17,079 nucleotides of DNA from an uncultured Oscillibacter sp. (GCA_910579435.1 CAJTVF010000052.1:1-17079), one strand, 5' to 3'; counted from the first letter of the stretch, positions 1 to 8,000 are shown. A program made the numbers and translations. Notes: generated by a model from the letters alone, not told the origin.

Positions 1-45
1 ATTGAATACCGCATCAACCGCAGGCCGGGCCGGTTCCCCAGGGTT

Positions 46-609
46 TCAGACAATGCCATTGACTGGGAGCGGCATATTGAAAACCGAAAATCTGCCGTAC
101 GCTGCAAGGTGGAGCATCCCTGCGATACAGTCCGTAATGCTGCCCATCGCAACACGGGCGTTGTTCTCTGCGGTCAGCACCATGCACTTGATTTCCCCGC
201 CCTCCGTCGCGGCGGCCTGCATTTCTTTCACGGCGGCGTCCTCGCGCTTTTTGTTGTCCATCTGGCTGACATATTCCACGGTGTAGAGATACGCAAGGCG
301 CTGGATCCGCTTTGCGGTTTCGCGCCGCTCCTCTTTGGTTGCTCTCCCGTCGTCCTCGGTTTCCTCCGCGCTGTCGCTGGTGGTGGTGGTCTCCGCCGGG
401 GCCTGGATCCAGATGTTGACGCTCTTGCCGTCCGGCAGGTTGACCTCCAGGCGGTTGCCCAGGTCGCTGATCCAGGCGTTCACCCCACTGGCGGTGCTGT
501 AATAAATGGGATAGCCCGCCCGTTCGCTGCGCTCGGCGCTATACTCATAATCGGTGGGGAAAATCCTTCCTGCCTCTGTCCAGGCGTCTTTAATGCTTGT
601 AACTGTCAT
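46..609 (-). CDS. Uncharacterised protein, probably of mobile-element origin
   Basis: A 187-residue cytoplasmic protein with no signal peptide or membrane segment. I do not recognise the family. The N-terminal half (about residues 1-75) is compact, with a conserved-looking stretch (AGYPIYYSTASGVNAWISDL). It is followed by an acidic Thr/Ser/Glu-rich linker (about 76-95), a charged helical segment (about 95-135) and a C-terminal helix. The frame stays open upstream to 795, but the start at 609 is preferred because GAGGAGGG lies 8 bases before that ATG and the upstream part runs into the insertion sequence. The neighbouring IS and MITE suggest an accessory island or prophage remnant, but nothing seen proves a phage role. 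A terminator-like hairpin stands between this gene and anything upstream. Confidence 0.6.
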   Translation of the reverse strand: MTVTSIKDAWTEAGRIFPTDYEYSAERSERAGYPIYYSTASGVNAWISDLGNRLEVNLPDGKSVNIWIQAPAETTTTSDSAEETEDDGRATKEERRETAKRIQRLAYLYTVEYVSQMDNKKREDAAVKEMQAAATEGGEIKCMVLTAENNARVAMGSITDCIAGMLHLAAYGRFSVFNMPLPVNGIV

Positions 610-648
610 TTTCAGGCCCTCCTCGCACGTTTTGGCGGTCGTATGTAT

Positions 649-693
649 AAAAAAATTAGGTTGCACTCGGTCGCTTGACCTTGTGTAACCTAA
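649..693 (-). terminator. Intrinsic terminator or attenuator, minus strand
   Basis: Arms 656-666 and 683-693 pair over 11 positions with one mismatch (TTAGGTTACAC with GTGCAACCTAA on the minus strand). Inside the loop a second GGTC/GACC stem forms around AAGC. Seven T residues follow on the minus strand (649-655). This is a textbook rho-independent terminator reading towards the gene at 46-609, about 40 bases before that start codon. It either ended a gene that lay upstream before the IS inserted or acts as a leader attenuator. Confidence 0.7.
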
Positions 694-712
694 TATTAAT
701 GCCTGCCCCCTA

Positions 713-727
713 AGAGCCTGTTTAAAA
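713..727 (+). repeat. IS left terminal inverted repeat
   Basis: AGAGCCTGTTTAAAA, identical to the inward-reading sequence of the other end (1568-1582). It lies next to the 3' end of the transposase. Confidence 0.9.
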
Positions 728-1084
728 TATTCTAATGAGGATGGCAATGAGGGCAAACGTGAGAATCTGAGCAGAAATAAAAAGTTTGCGTTCACAATTT
801 TTCCAAAGTCTGCGGAATTTGTCGAGCCAGCCGAAAAGACGCTCTACCACCCAGCGGCGTGGCAGAACGACAAACTTGTGTAATTCGCTGCGTTTTACTA
901 CCTCAACCTGTGCGCCGCAAATATCTTTCACCTGATTTGCGAATCGTTCGCCGGAATAACCCGCGTCCACCAGAAACTTCTCCACATGAGAAAGATTGTC
1001 CAGGTTAAGGAGAATCATCTGGATGGCTCCATCCCGGTCAGTCACATCGGCGGTTGTTACGGCTATGGCATGGGGCAATCCCAT
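722..1084 (-). CDS. IS5-family transposase, C-terminal frame (orfB)
   Basis: This is the C-terminal catalytic part. It has the second catalytic aspartate in FLVDAGYSGERF and the glutamate in RRWVVERLFGWLDKFRR, followed by the usual final helix. The open frame reaches back to about 1120, encoding VSGIKRHVIVDT before the internal ATG at 1084, so the natural product is a fusion with orfA. The junction is the run GGGGAAAAAG at 1129-1120: slipping back one base on the A-run joins the frames (AAA, then AAA GTA). No ribosome binding site is evident before 1084. Programmed -1 frameshifting is the likely mechanism; a disabling mutation is the alternative. Confidence 0.8.
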   Translation of the reverse strand: MGLPHAIAVTTADVTDRDGAIQMILLNLDNLSHVEKFLVDAGYSGERFANQVKDICGAQVEVVKRSELHKFVVLPRRWVVERLFGWLDKFRRLWKNCERKLFISAQILTFALIAILIRIF

Positions 1085-1092
1085 CGTATCAA

Positions 1093-1506
1093 CTATAACG
1101 TGACGTTTGATTCCTGATACTTTTTCCCCGCGTCATAACCCTTTTCTTCCGCTGTATCCGCATTCTGTACACTCTGTGCATCAACAATTCCAAACGTAGT
1201 CTTATCTCGCCTTAAGTCTTCGTTCCGTATCTGTTTCACCAGTTTTTGCAGCACTTTGTCCAGAATGCTGACCCCCGTTTCGTCCTTCTCCGACCAAACA
1301 CGGAAATGGTAATACACACTCTGCCATTTGGGATAATCACTGGGCAGCATCCGCCATTGTATTCCACCCTGGATTACGTACAGCACTGCACAAAACACAT
1401 CATACAAATCATATTTTCGGGGCCGGGTTGTTTTCTTTGCCCCTTCCAAATCCTCCCGGATCAGCTTATATTCTTCCCGGCTGATATCACTTGGGTATTG
1501 ATGCAT
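1093..1506 (-). CDS. IS5-family transposase, N-terminal frame (orfA)
   Basis: A 137-residue N-terminal part of an IS5-type DDE transposase. It starts MHQYPSDISREEYKLIREDL, the usual beginning of this family. It contains the DUF4096-like region with GGIQWRMLPSDYPKW and the first catalytic aspartate in FGIVDAQSVQNAD. The ATG at 1506 is chosen over an in-frame TTG at 1563 because that TTG is itself the -35 element of the promoter, and a GGGAG site stands before 1506. The frame ends shortly after GYDAGKK, where relatives read on into VSGIKRHVIVDT. Those residues are encoded here in the -1 frame, so this product alone lacks two of three catalytic residues. Confidence 0.85.
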   Translation of the reverse strand: MHQYPSDISREEYKLIREDLEGAKKTTRPRKYDLYDVFCAVLYVIQGGIQWRMLPSDYPKWQSVYYHFRVWSEKDETGVSILDKVLQKLVKQIRNEDLRRDKTTFGIVDAQSVQNADTAEEKGYDAGKKYQESNVTL

Positions 1507-1534
1507 TTTCCCCAGCTCCCGCTTGTTTTTTCCT

Positions 1535-1563
1535 ATTATCTCCCACTCCGCCATTTTTGTCAA
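1535..1563 (-). promoter_or_regulatory. IS transposase promoter
   Basis: TTGACA (1558-1563, minus) and GATAAT (1535-1540) are separated by 17 bases, just inside the right end of the IS. Transcription would begin near 1528 and reach the ATG at 1506. Confidence 0.75.
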
Positions 1564-1567
1564 AAGT

Positions 1568-1582
1568 TTTTAAACAGGCTCT
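1568..1582 (-). repeat. IS right terminal inverted repeat
   Basis: Reading inward on the minus strand the sequence is AGAGCCTGTTTAAAA. It is followed within a few bases by the -35 box of the transposase promoter. Confidence 0.9.
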
Positions 1583-1615
1583 TACAGACGCGGAGCCCGG
1601 GAAAAATAACGAAGA

Positions 1616-1642
1616 GTTACAAAATTGTACCTTTTTTGTAAC
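1616..1642. repeat. Small perfect inverted repeat
   Basis: GTTACAAAA (1616-1624) and TTTTGTAAC (1634-1642) pair perfectly around a 9-base loop, in the AT-rich stretch between the IS and the MITE. It could be an operator or recombinase site. No gene around it indicates which. Confidence 0.5.
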
Positions 1643-1698
1643 GCCTCCCGCTGGTTTGTGGTGTATGCTTACGAACAAGACGCTTGGGCCCCTTCTAA

Positions 1699-1857
1699 GG
1701 AACCACTGATTAAATCCCCGCGCACAGCTTCACGCCATAAATTCCCGCTGGACTGCGTTAGAAAATCTTGAAATCCGTCAGGATTCCTGCGATTTTCTTC
1801 CTTGTCAGCAGAAATTTCTGGCGCAAATCTGCACACGTTGATTTATTCAGTGCTTCC
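1699..1857. mobile_element. 159-bp MITE-like non-autonomous element, IS5-type
   Basis: Terminal inverted repeats GGAACCACTGATTAAATC (left) and GGAAGCACTGAATAAATC (right, inward) match at 16 of 18 positions. The similarity continues imperfectly to the centre (shared CGCCA, AAATT, GCTG and AGAAAATC blocks), so the whole element is a long fold-back palindrome. The four bases CTAA flank it on both sides (1695-1698 and 1858-1861) as a perfect target duplication. CTAA fits the YTAR target of the IS5 subgroup. It has no coding capacity. It lies between the IS and the promoter of the glycosyltransferase operon. Confidence 0.85.
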
Positions 1858-1881
1858 CTAAAAAGTTTTTCGGGGAGGGGC

Positions 1882-1926
1882 TTGACAAGCTGTACTAACT
1901 GTATTATTATTGCTAATACGATAGCA
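1882..1926 (+). promoter_or_regulatory. Promoter of the glycolipid operon with start-site palindrome
   Basis: TTGACA (1882-1887) and TATTAT (1905-1910) are spaced by 17 bases, placing the transcription start near 1917. A palindrome TGCTA-ATACGA-TAGCA (1911-1926) spans that start and is a possible repressor site. A further CACAGG/CCTGTG pair occurs in the roughly 100-base leader before the ATG at 2020. Confidence 0.7.
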
Positions 1927-2019
1927 CAATGACACAGGAGGAAATATTTTTCAAAAACCTTGAAGAATCCCGCCTGTGTATCCCGTAATATACTTGAGAC
2001 ATGAGAAGCGAGGTCTGAC

Positions 2020-3192
2020 ATGAAAATTCTGATTACATCCGACTGGTACATTCCCGCGGTGAACGGCGTAGTCACCTCGGTAAAGAATCTCCGCCGGGAG
2101 CTGGAAGCCCGGGGCCACGAGGTCCGGGTCCTGACCCTCTCGCAAAACCACCGCTCCTATAAGCGGGAAGGCGTGACGTATCTCGGTTCCGTGGCGGCGG
2201 GGCTGATCTACCCCGGCGCCCGTCTGCGGACCGCCCTGGCGGGCAAGTGGGTCCGGGAAATCGTGGAGTGGGAGCCCGACGTGGTTCATTCCCAATGCGA
2301 ATTCTCCACCTTCTTCCTAGCCCGGCGCATCGCCGAGGAGCTGGACATCCCCCTGGTCCACACCTATCACACGGTGTACGAGGACTATACCCACTATTTC
2401 TCCCCCAGCGTCCATTTTGGCAAGAAGGCCGCCGCCGTCTTTACCCGCTGGGCCGCCTCCCACACGGACTGCCTTATCGCCCCCACCGCTAAAGTGCGTA
2501 TGCTTCTTCAGGGCTACGGGGTGCGGAAACCCGTCTTTGTGGTGCCCTCCGGCATCGACCTGCGGCACTTCCAGCAGGAGCCGGACCCCCTGCAAAGCGC
2601 GGTGCTCCGGGCCAGCCTGGACATTCCCCAGGACCGGACGGTGCTGGTCTTCGTGGGCCGTCTGGCGGAGGAGAAGCGGGTGGATGAACTTCTCCGTTTC
2701 CGGGCGGACCTGGGCCCGGGCGGCGTGACCCTGCTTCTGGTGGGGGACGGGCCGGACCGCAAGCGCCTGGAGGACGTGTCGGCGGGCCTGGGGCTCAGCG
2801 CCCCGGACGTGGTGTTCGCCGGCATGGTCCCGGCGGAGCAGGTGGCGGACTGGTATCAGCTGGGGGACCTGTTTGTCAGCGCCTCCACCAGCGAAACCCA
2901 GGGCCTCACCTATGCCGAGGCCCTGGCGGCGGGCGTGCCGGTGCTGTGCCGGGCGGACCCCTGCCTCCTGGGCGTGGTCCGGGACGAGGAGAACGGCTGG
3001 CAGTACCACAGCGAGGAGGAGTTCCGCCAGAGACTGGAGAGCTTCCTGGCCCATCCCCAGAACCGGGAGGCCCTGTCCCGCTGTGCCCGGGAGACCGGGG
3101 AGGAATACTCCGCCCAGCGTTTCGCGGAGCGGGTGGAGGCCATTTACCTAGAGCAGATCGAACGCGGTTCGTTACGGAGGATTCCGGCATGA
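2020..3192 (+). CDS. GT4 glycosyltransferase, probable diacylglycerol alpha-glucosyltransferase
   Basis: A 390-residue GT-B fold enzyme of family GT4. The N-terminal Rossmann domain begins MKILITSDWYIPAVNGVVTS, typical of glycolipid-forming members. HTYHTVYEDYTHYF (about 114-127) is the acceptor-side signature seen in 1,2-diacylglycerol 3-alpha-glucosyltransferases such as the pneumococcal Spr0982 type. The nucleotide-sugar half has VFVGRLAEEKR (about 210-220), VGDGPDRKRL and the E-x7-E motif (E292, E300) in SASTSETQGLTYAEAL. It should add glucose from UDP-glucose to diacylglycerol at the inner face of the membrane. A GAGG site precedes the ATG. The stop overlaps the ATG of the next gene (ATGA). 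The exact sugar and acceptor are inferred from family resemblance. Confidence 0.85.
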   Translation: MKILITSDWYIPAVNGVVTSVKNLRRELEARGHEVRVLTLSQNHRSYKREGVTYLGSVAAGLIYPGARLRTALAGKWVREIVEWEPDVVHSQCEFSTFFLARRIAEELDIPLVHTYHTVYEDYTHYFSPSVHFGKKAAAVFTRWAASHTDCLIAPTAKVRMLLQGYGVRKPVFVVPSGIDLRHFQQEPDPLQSAVLRASLDIPQDRTVLVFVGRLAEEKRVDELLRFRADLGPGGVTLLLVGDGPDRKRLEDVSAGLGLSAPDVVFAGMVPAEQVADWYQLGDLFVSASTSETQGLTYAEALAAGVPVLCRADPCLLGVVRDEENGWQYHSEEEFRQRLESFLAHPQNREALSRCARETGEEYSAQRFAERVEAIYLEQIERGSLRRIPA

Positions 3193-3782
3193 AGACCGTT
3201 CCTATTGAAAAACGGGCGCTCCAGGCGGCGTCCCTCACCGGCTTCGCCATCTGCGTGGCGGTGGCCGTCTGGGGCTGGCAGACGGGGATATTGACCTCCC
3301 AGGAAAAGCTCCAGGAGCTGGTGACCAAGTGGGGCTTCGCCGGGGCGCTGCTGTTCACCGTCTTTCAGGCGGTGCAGGTGGTGGTGCCCATCCTGCCGGG
3401 GGGCCTGGGGTGTCTCGTCGGGGTGGTGCTCTTCGGGCCCATCTGGGGCTTTACGTACAACTACGTGGGTATCTGCATCGGCTCCCTTCTGGCCTTCGCC
3501 GTGGCCCGGAGCTGCGGGCGGCCCCTGCTGTACCTGCTGTTCTCCGAGAAGACCATTGAGAAGTACGACGCCTGGACCGAGAAGCGGGGCCGCTTCGCCA
3601 AGCTCTTCTTCTGGTCCATCTTCCTGCCCATCGCCCCGGACGACTTCCTCTGCTATCTGGCGGGCACCACCAGCATGACCTGGAAGCGGTACACCGCCAT
3701 TATCCTCCTGGGGAAGCCCTTCAACATCGCCCTGTACAGCGCGGGCCTGGCGGCCCTCTGGAAGGTGTTCTTCCCGGCCTGA
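3189..3782 (+). CDS. VTT-domain (TVP38/TMEM64, DedA-like) membrane protein
   Basis: A 197-residue polytopic membrane protein. There is an N-terminal membrane helix (about 12-30), a re-entrant/hydrophobic core with PILPGGLGCLVGVVLFGPIW (about 67-86), a second hydrophobic stretch with GICIGSLLAFAVARSCGR (about 94-111), and FFWSIFLPIAPDDFLCYLAG (about 140-159), the family's proline-rich re-entrant segment with PDD. A final helix follows. VTT/DedA proteins are linked in the literature to lipid scrambling or flipping and to undecaprenyl-phosphate recycling. The start is set by the ATGA overlap with the preceding glycosyltransferase, indicating translational coupling. Placement between two glycolipid glycosyltransferases suggests it moves diacylglycerol glycolipids or their precursors across the membrane; that role is inference. 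Confidence 0.85.
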   Translation: MKTVPIEKRALQAASLTGFAICVAVAVWGWQTGILTSQEKLQELVTKWGFAGALLFTVFQAVQVVVPILPGGLGCLVGVVLFGPIWGFTYNYVGICIGSLLAFAVARSCGRPLLYLLFSEKTIEKYDAWTEKRGRFAKLFFWSIFLPIAPDDFLCYLAGTTSMTWKRYTAIILLGKPFNIALYSAGLAALWKVFFPA

Positions 3783-3849
3783 ACCCTGTCTGAGGATTGG
3801 GGGAGACCCGAAGAAACAACCTGACCGCAAGGCCCTGATTGAAAAATTT

Positions 3850-3917
3850 GCCGTCATAAAACGGCGGTTCTTGTGTAAAACTCAGATGAAACAAAAAAAG
3901 CGGACGGACCGTCCGCT
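3850..3917 (-). other. Intercistronic hairpins, the second a minus-strand terminator shape
   Basis: The 189-base gap between the membrane protein and the second glycosyltransferase holds two hairpins. The first is GCCGT-CATAAA-ACGGC (3850-3865). The second is the 17-base palindrome GCGGACGG-A-CCGTCCGC (3900-3916), preceded by seven A (3893-3899), which on the minus strand makes a stem followed by seven T. On the plus strand only TAGGCTTTGTG follows, so termination of the operon here would be weak. I see no clear promoter for the downstream gene. Confidence 0.5.
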
Positions 3918-3971
3918 AGGCTTTGTGTGCCTAAAATTGGGAAGCCACCCAAAACAGGAGGAGCGAAGGCT

Positions 3972-5015
3972 ATGAAAATCTACATTTACAGCGGCGGCGA
4001 AAAGATCGTCGGGCGCAGCGGCGTGGGACAGGCCATCCGCCACCAGCGGGAGTGCCTCCGGCGCTCCGGCGTGGCTACTACGGACCGCTGGACCCATGAC
4101 GCCGCCGCCGTCCACGTCAATACCATTCTGCCGGACTCCGTGCTGGCCGCACTGGGGGCCAAGCTCCGGCGGCGGAAGGTGGTCTGGTACGGCCACTCCA
4201 CCATGGAGGACTTCCGCTCCTCCTTCAAGGGCTCCAACGCCCTGGCTCCCCTGTTCAAGCGGTGGATCACCTTTTGCTACGGCCTGGGGGACGTGGTGCT
4301 GACCCCCACGGAGTACTCCCGGCGGCTCCTGGAGAGCTACGGGCTGAAAAAGCCGGTGTACAGCATTTCCAACGGCGTGGACACGGAGTTTTTCAAGCCG
4401 GATCCCGCCGCCCGCTCCGCCCTCCGGGCCCGGTATGGCCTGGGGGAGAACGAAAAGGTCGTGGTCTCCGTGGGCCACATGATCGCCCGGAAGGGCCTTC
4501 CCGAGTTTCTGGAGCTGGCCCGGCGCATCCCGGAGGCGAAATTTATCTGGTTCGGCTGGACGAATCCCAAGCTGATTCCCCAGGAGATCGTCCGGGCTAT
4601 GGAGAACGCCCCGGACAACGTGGTCTTTCCCGGCTTCGTGGGCCGGGAGGAGCTGCGGGAGGCGTACCAGGGGGCGGACGTGTTCGCCTTCCTCAGCCAT
4701 GAGGAGACGGAGGGCATCGTGGTGCTGGAGGCCCTGGCCTGCGGCGTGCCCACGGTACTGCGGGATATCCCGGTGTACGACGGCTGGCTTGAGCATAGGG
4801 AAACAGTATACAAATCGTCGAATGACGGCGAATTTCAACGAATCGTATCTGGTCTGCTGGACAAAACCCTCCCGGACCTCACCGCCGCCGGGCGGGCCGT
4901 GGCGGAGTCCCGGAGCCTGGAGCAGGTGGGGAAGCGGCTGAAAGCCATCTATCTGGAACAGAGGGTCCTGCCGCCCCTGCCCCAAGCCCTGCCGCAGAAG
5001 CAGGTCCGGGCCTGA
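3972..5015 (+). CDS. GT4 glycosyltransferase, probable glucosyl-diacylglycerol glycosyltransferase (CpoA-like)
   Basis: A 347-residue GT-B/GT4 enzyme. The N-terminus has GRSGVGQAIRHQ (about 14-25) and WYGHSTMEDFR (about 72-82), features shared with pneumococcal CpoA-type alpha-galactosyl-glucosyl-diacylglycerol synthases. The donor domain has VVSVGHMIARKGL (about 164-176) and the E-x7-E motif (E245, E253) in SHEETEGIVVLEAL. The ATG at 3972 is chosen because AGGAGG lies 10-12 bases upstream; the frame also opens at a GTG at 3927 without a good site. The expected job is adding the second sugar to the monoglycosyl-diacylglycerol made by the enzyme at 2020-3192, giving the bilayer-forming diglycosyl lipid. 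The sugar donor is not readable from sequence. Confidence 0.82.
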   Translation: MKIYIYSGGEKIVGRSGVGQAIRHQRECLRRSGVATTDRWTHDAAAVHVNTILPDSVLAALGAKLRRRKVVWYGHSTMEDFRSSFKGSNALAPLFKRWITFCYGLGDVVLTPTEYSRRLLESYGLKKPVYSISNGVDTEFFKPDPAARSALRARYGLGENEKVVVSVGHMIARKGLPEFLELARRIPEAKFIWFGWTNPKLIPQEIVRAMENAPDNVVFPGFVGREELREAYQGADVFAFLSHEETEGIVVLEALACGVPTVLRDIPVYDGWLEHRETVYKSSNDGEFQRIVSGLLDKTLPDLTAAGRAVAESRSLEQVGKRLKAIYLEQRVLPPLPQALPQKQVRA

Positions 5016-5027
5016 TGGGCGAAAAAG

Positions 5028-5072
5028 AAATACAAAGAGGACTGTCAAAAACGGACAGTCCTCTTTGTATTT
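5028..5072. terminator. Bidirectional intrinsic terminator
   Basis: A perfect 19-bp stem (5028-5046 with 5054-5072) encloses a 7-base loop. The outer part is AAATACAAAGAGG, so either strand ends in a T-rich run. It sits between convergent genes ending at 5015 (plus) and 5075 (minus) and serves both. Confidence 0.92.
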
Positions 5073-5074
5073 GG

Positions 5075-8000
5075 TCATTTCTTGGCGGTGACCTTGGTCT
5101 CCGCGGTTTTTTGCGCCTTCCGCTTCCGCACCCGGAGCACCGCCAGCACCACCAGTGCCGCCAGCAGCGCTCCCGCCGCCAGAAGAAGAGCCGGCAACCA
5201 GCCGTTCTGGGCGGGGGCGACGTTAAAGGTCCCGTGAGTCCCCGTCGTTGTCACAACGAGATAGCTGCCGTTGGTCTCCGCGTCCAGGCGGACCCACTGG
5301 CCGCTTTGATACCGCCGGACCTCCGCCCGGCCCCCCGTGGTGTTCAGCAGGCGGAGGGTCACCTGGTCCTCCGGCCCCAGGTCCGTGCCTGTGAGGACGA
5401 TGTCCCACAGCGTCCCCTCCGTGGGAGCGGTGGAGGACAGGGTGGGCTGGACCTGGAGAACCGCCTCCTCGGTGAACCGGCCTTCCGCCAGGGCCAGGGC
5501 CAGCTTGCCCTCCTGTTCGGTGCTTGCCACTAAGGTGACCCAGGGCTTATAAACCGCCTCCAAGGTGACGTCGGAGTTCAGGCCGGAGGTATCGAAGTCC
5601 GGCCACTCGCCGTAAAAGCCCTCCAGCTCCGGAACCGGGGGGAGCTCAATTTTGCTTAAATCCTGGCCGTATGTAAAGGGGATCTCCTGGACAGCTTCAC
5701 CCTCCGCCTTGAGCCTCAGGGTAAACGCGGCAAACTCCGACGGGATGTCCGGAAGCTGCCGCAGCGCGTCGAAAGCGATAGGCTGGGCGGAGCCGTCATA
5801 GCTCACGCCGTCAATGCCCGCGATTCCGGTGTCCACGAAGAAGCAGTTTTCAATGTTCCCCGGCTCTCCGCTTCCGGCAATGGCCCCCACCCGTTCCGTG
5901 CCCTCCGGCACGGTGGCAATGGCATAGCAGTCCCGAAGGCTGTCCGCCCACCCGGCGACGCCGCCCACGTCGTTTGCGCCGGAGAGGACGCATTTGGCAA
6001 AGCTGTCCCGGACCAGCGCGTCGGCATACCCGGCGACGCCGCCCACAAAGCTTCCGCTGGTGCTGGAGACGGGGCCGTAGTTCTCACAGCCCAGGGCGGT
6101 GCCCAGGTCCATCCGGCCCGCCAGTCCCCCGGCGCAGTTCTTCTTGGCGGTAACCGCCCCCCGGTTGACGCAGTTTTGCAGCACCGCCTTAGTCTCATAG
6201 GTCCCGCCCAGGGACAGCTCCAGGTCCCCCTCCGGGTCCAGGCCGTACTCGATGGACATGGCCCCCACAAGGCCGCCCACGTTCCGGTCCCCGTCCACCG
6301 CCGCCTCGTTCCGGCAGTTTTCGATCTTGCCCAGGCGGGTGGCGGCGATATCCTCGTCGGAGGTGTCCTCCACCAAATCCCGGGAGGCGCCGCCCTCCTG
6401 GGTATCGGACAGGGCGTCCAGAAGCACGTCGAAGACGGTGCTGAACTGGCGGCTGACGGCCCGGAGGTCGGCGGCAAGCTGGTCCCCCGCGGTGGAAACC
6501 GCGTCATGGAGGCCCTCCAGCTCCTGGCTGAGGCCGGTCAGGGAGTCGAAGAGGCCCCGGCCCGCGTCCCGGGCCGCGCCGCCCAGGGGCGCAAGCTGGG
6601 TGGGGCCGTCCTCCGCCAGACCGCCGGTCACGGCCCCCAGAATCGCAAAGGCCCGCTCCAGTCCCCGGCCCACAGGCGCCGCCAGGGCGGCGGCGTCCCC
6701 AAGCTGCCGGATGGCGGAGCCCAGCTTTCCAGAGAGGCCGCCCAGGCTGCCCAGGGTATCCTGGAGGGCGCGCAGGGCGTCGTCGAGACGGGCCGAGGCG
6801 CTTCCAAAGCCCTGGAAGCCGGAGCCCGCCTCCTTCAAAGAGGCCCGAACCTGCTCCCAGTCCAGGCCGGTGCCGGCCTTCAGGGTCCCCAGGGCCCCGC
6901 CCGCCTGTTTCAGCGCCCCGCCCATGCCGCTGAGGGCCGGGGCCAGCTGCTCTTTCAGAATCTCCCGCACGCCGCCCAGATCCGGGAAGGACTCCAGGGC
7001 CTCATGCAGGGCCTCCGCCGCCTGGCCCGCCTGATTCAGGGCGGAACCAAAGTTCTCCAGGGAAAGAGAGAGGTCCTCCAGGGCGGCGTCCACCGCCTCC
7101 TGGTCGTGAATCACCACGGCGTTCCGCAGGGTTTCCACGGCGGACCGGAGGTCCCGGACCGCAGAGGCCAGCTCCTCGCCCGCCCGTCGGAAGATTCCGG
7201 CGGCAAGGCTTGCCCCGGCGGATACGTCCGCTCCGCCCTCCGCCGCGTTCCCCAGGGCGTCCAGGGCGCCGTCCAGGCGGTCCGCCAGGGTTTCCACCTG
7301 CCTGGAGACGCCGGAGAGTTCCTCCAAAGCGGGGGTCAGGTCCTCCAGGGCCCGGGTGACCGAGGCGCTGAGGCTGTTGATGGAGGCGATGTTTTCATCG
7401 GTGAAGCCGGCGAGGCGGTCCATCAGGTCCTCCGTATGCCCCCGGGCCTCGTCCGTGGTGAGGCCTATGGCGCTGAGGCGGGCGGAGACGCCGTCCCCGT
7501 TTCCCTCCGCCCGGTCCAGCGCCCGGCCGATCAGGCTGTCCAGGGTATCCAGCTCCCGGCGGAGGCGGTCCAGCGTCCCGCCGTCCGGGGAGAGGGCGAT
7601 GTCCGGCTCCGCCTGGCCCACGACGCCGCCCACGTCCTTCCGGCCGTAAACCGGGCCCCGGTTGGTGCAGCCGGACAGGTGGCCGCTCTGCCGCCCGGCT
7701 ACGCCGCCCACATTGTAGCCCACGTGGGGATAGCCCACGGCCCCGGTGTTCAGGCAGCGGTAGACCACGCCGCTGGACCAGCCCACCACGCCGCCGGTGT
7801 CGCTGTGGCTTTTCAGGAAGCCGCCGTCGTCCCCGTCCTCCCCTGCGGGAGGCTCCTCCAGGGACAGCGCCAGGCCTTCTACGCCTATGGCCGTGTCCTC
7901 ATCCGGGGTGGCGGTGTTGACGCTGGCCCCGTTCTCGCACTGGAGCAGGGCCCCCAGGTTCCGGCCCGCCGCGCCGCCGGTGAATTCCTCTCCGGTCACC

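Larger units (their letters stand above)
713..1582 (-). mobile_element. IS5-family insertion sequence, 870 bp
   Basis: The element is bounded by perfect 15-bp terminal inverted repeats (AGAGCCTGTTTAAAA inward from 713 and from 1582). TA flanks both sides (711-712 and 1583-1584) as an apparent target duplication. It carries two overlapping-frame transposase reading frames on the minus strand with a DDE catalytic set. Length, short TA-type target and two-frame organisation fit the IS427/IS1031-like part of the IS5 family, by my knowledge of those groups. Both ends are intact. If the end is instead placed at GAGCC, the flanks become TAA and TTA, which do not match, so TA is the better reading. 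Confidence 0.9.

Noticed and set aside
1..14. Possible start of a further minus-strand gene (ATG at 14)
   Set aside because: Only five codons are visible before the window edge and no convincing ribosome binding site precedes it.
1507..1563. Upstream TTG start of the transposase
   Set aside because: The TTG is part of the TTGACA -35 box, so the transcript starts downstream of it; the ATG at 1506 matches the family's usual start.
1487..1678. Minus-strand frame across the IS right end
   Set aside because: It is a chance frame spanning the IS boundary; the uninterrupted version would be only about 37 codons, with no strong start.
1929..1988. 19-codon open frame in the leader of the glycolipid operon
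   Set aside because: It starts with ATG and falls after the promoter, but no ribosome binding site precedes it and it shows no attenuator-type codon run.
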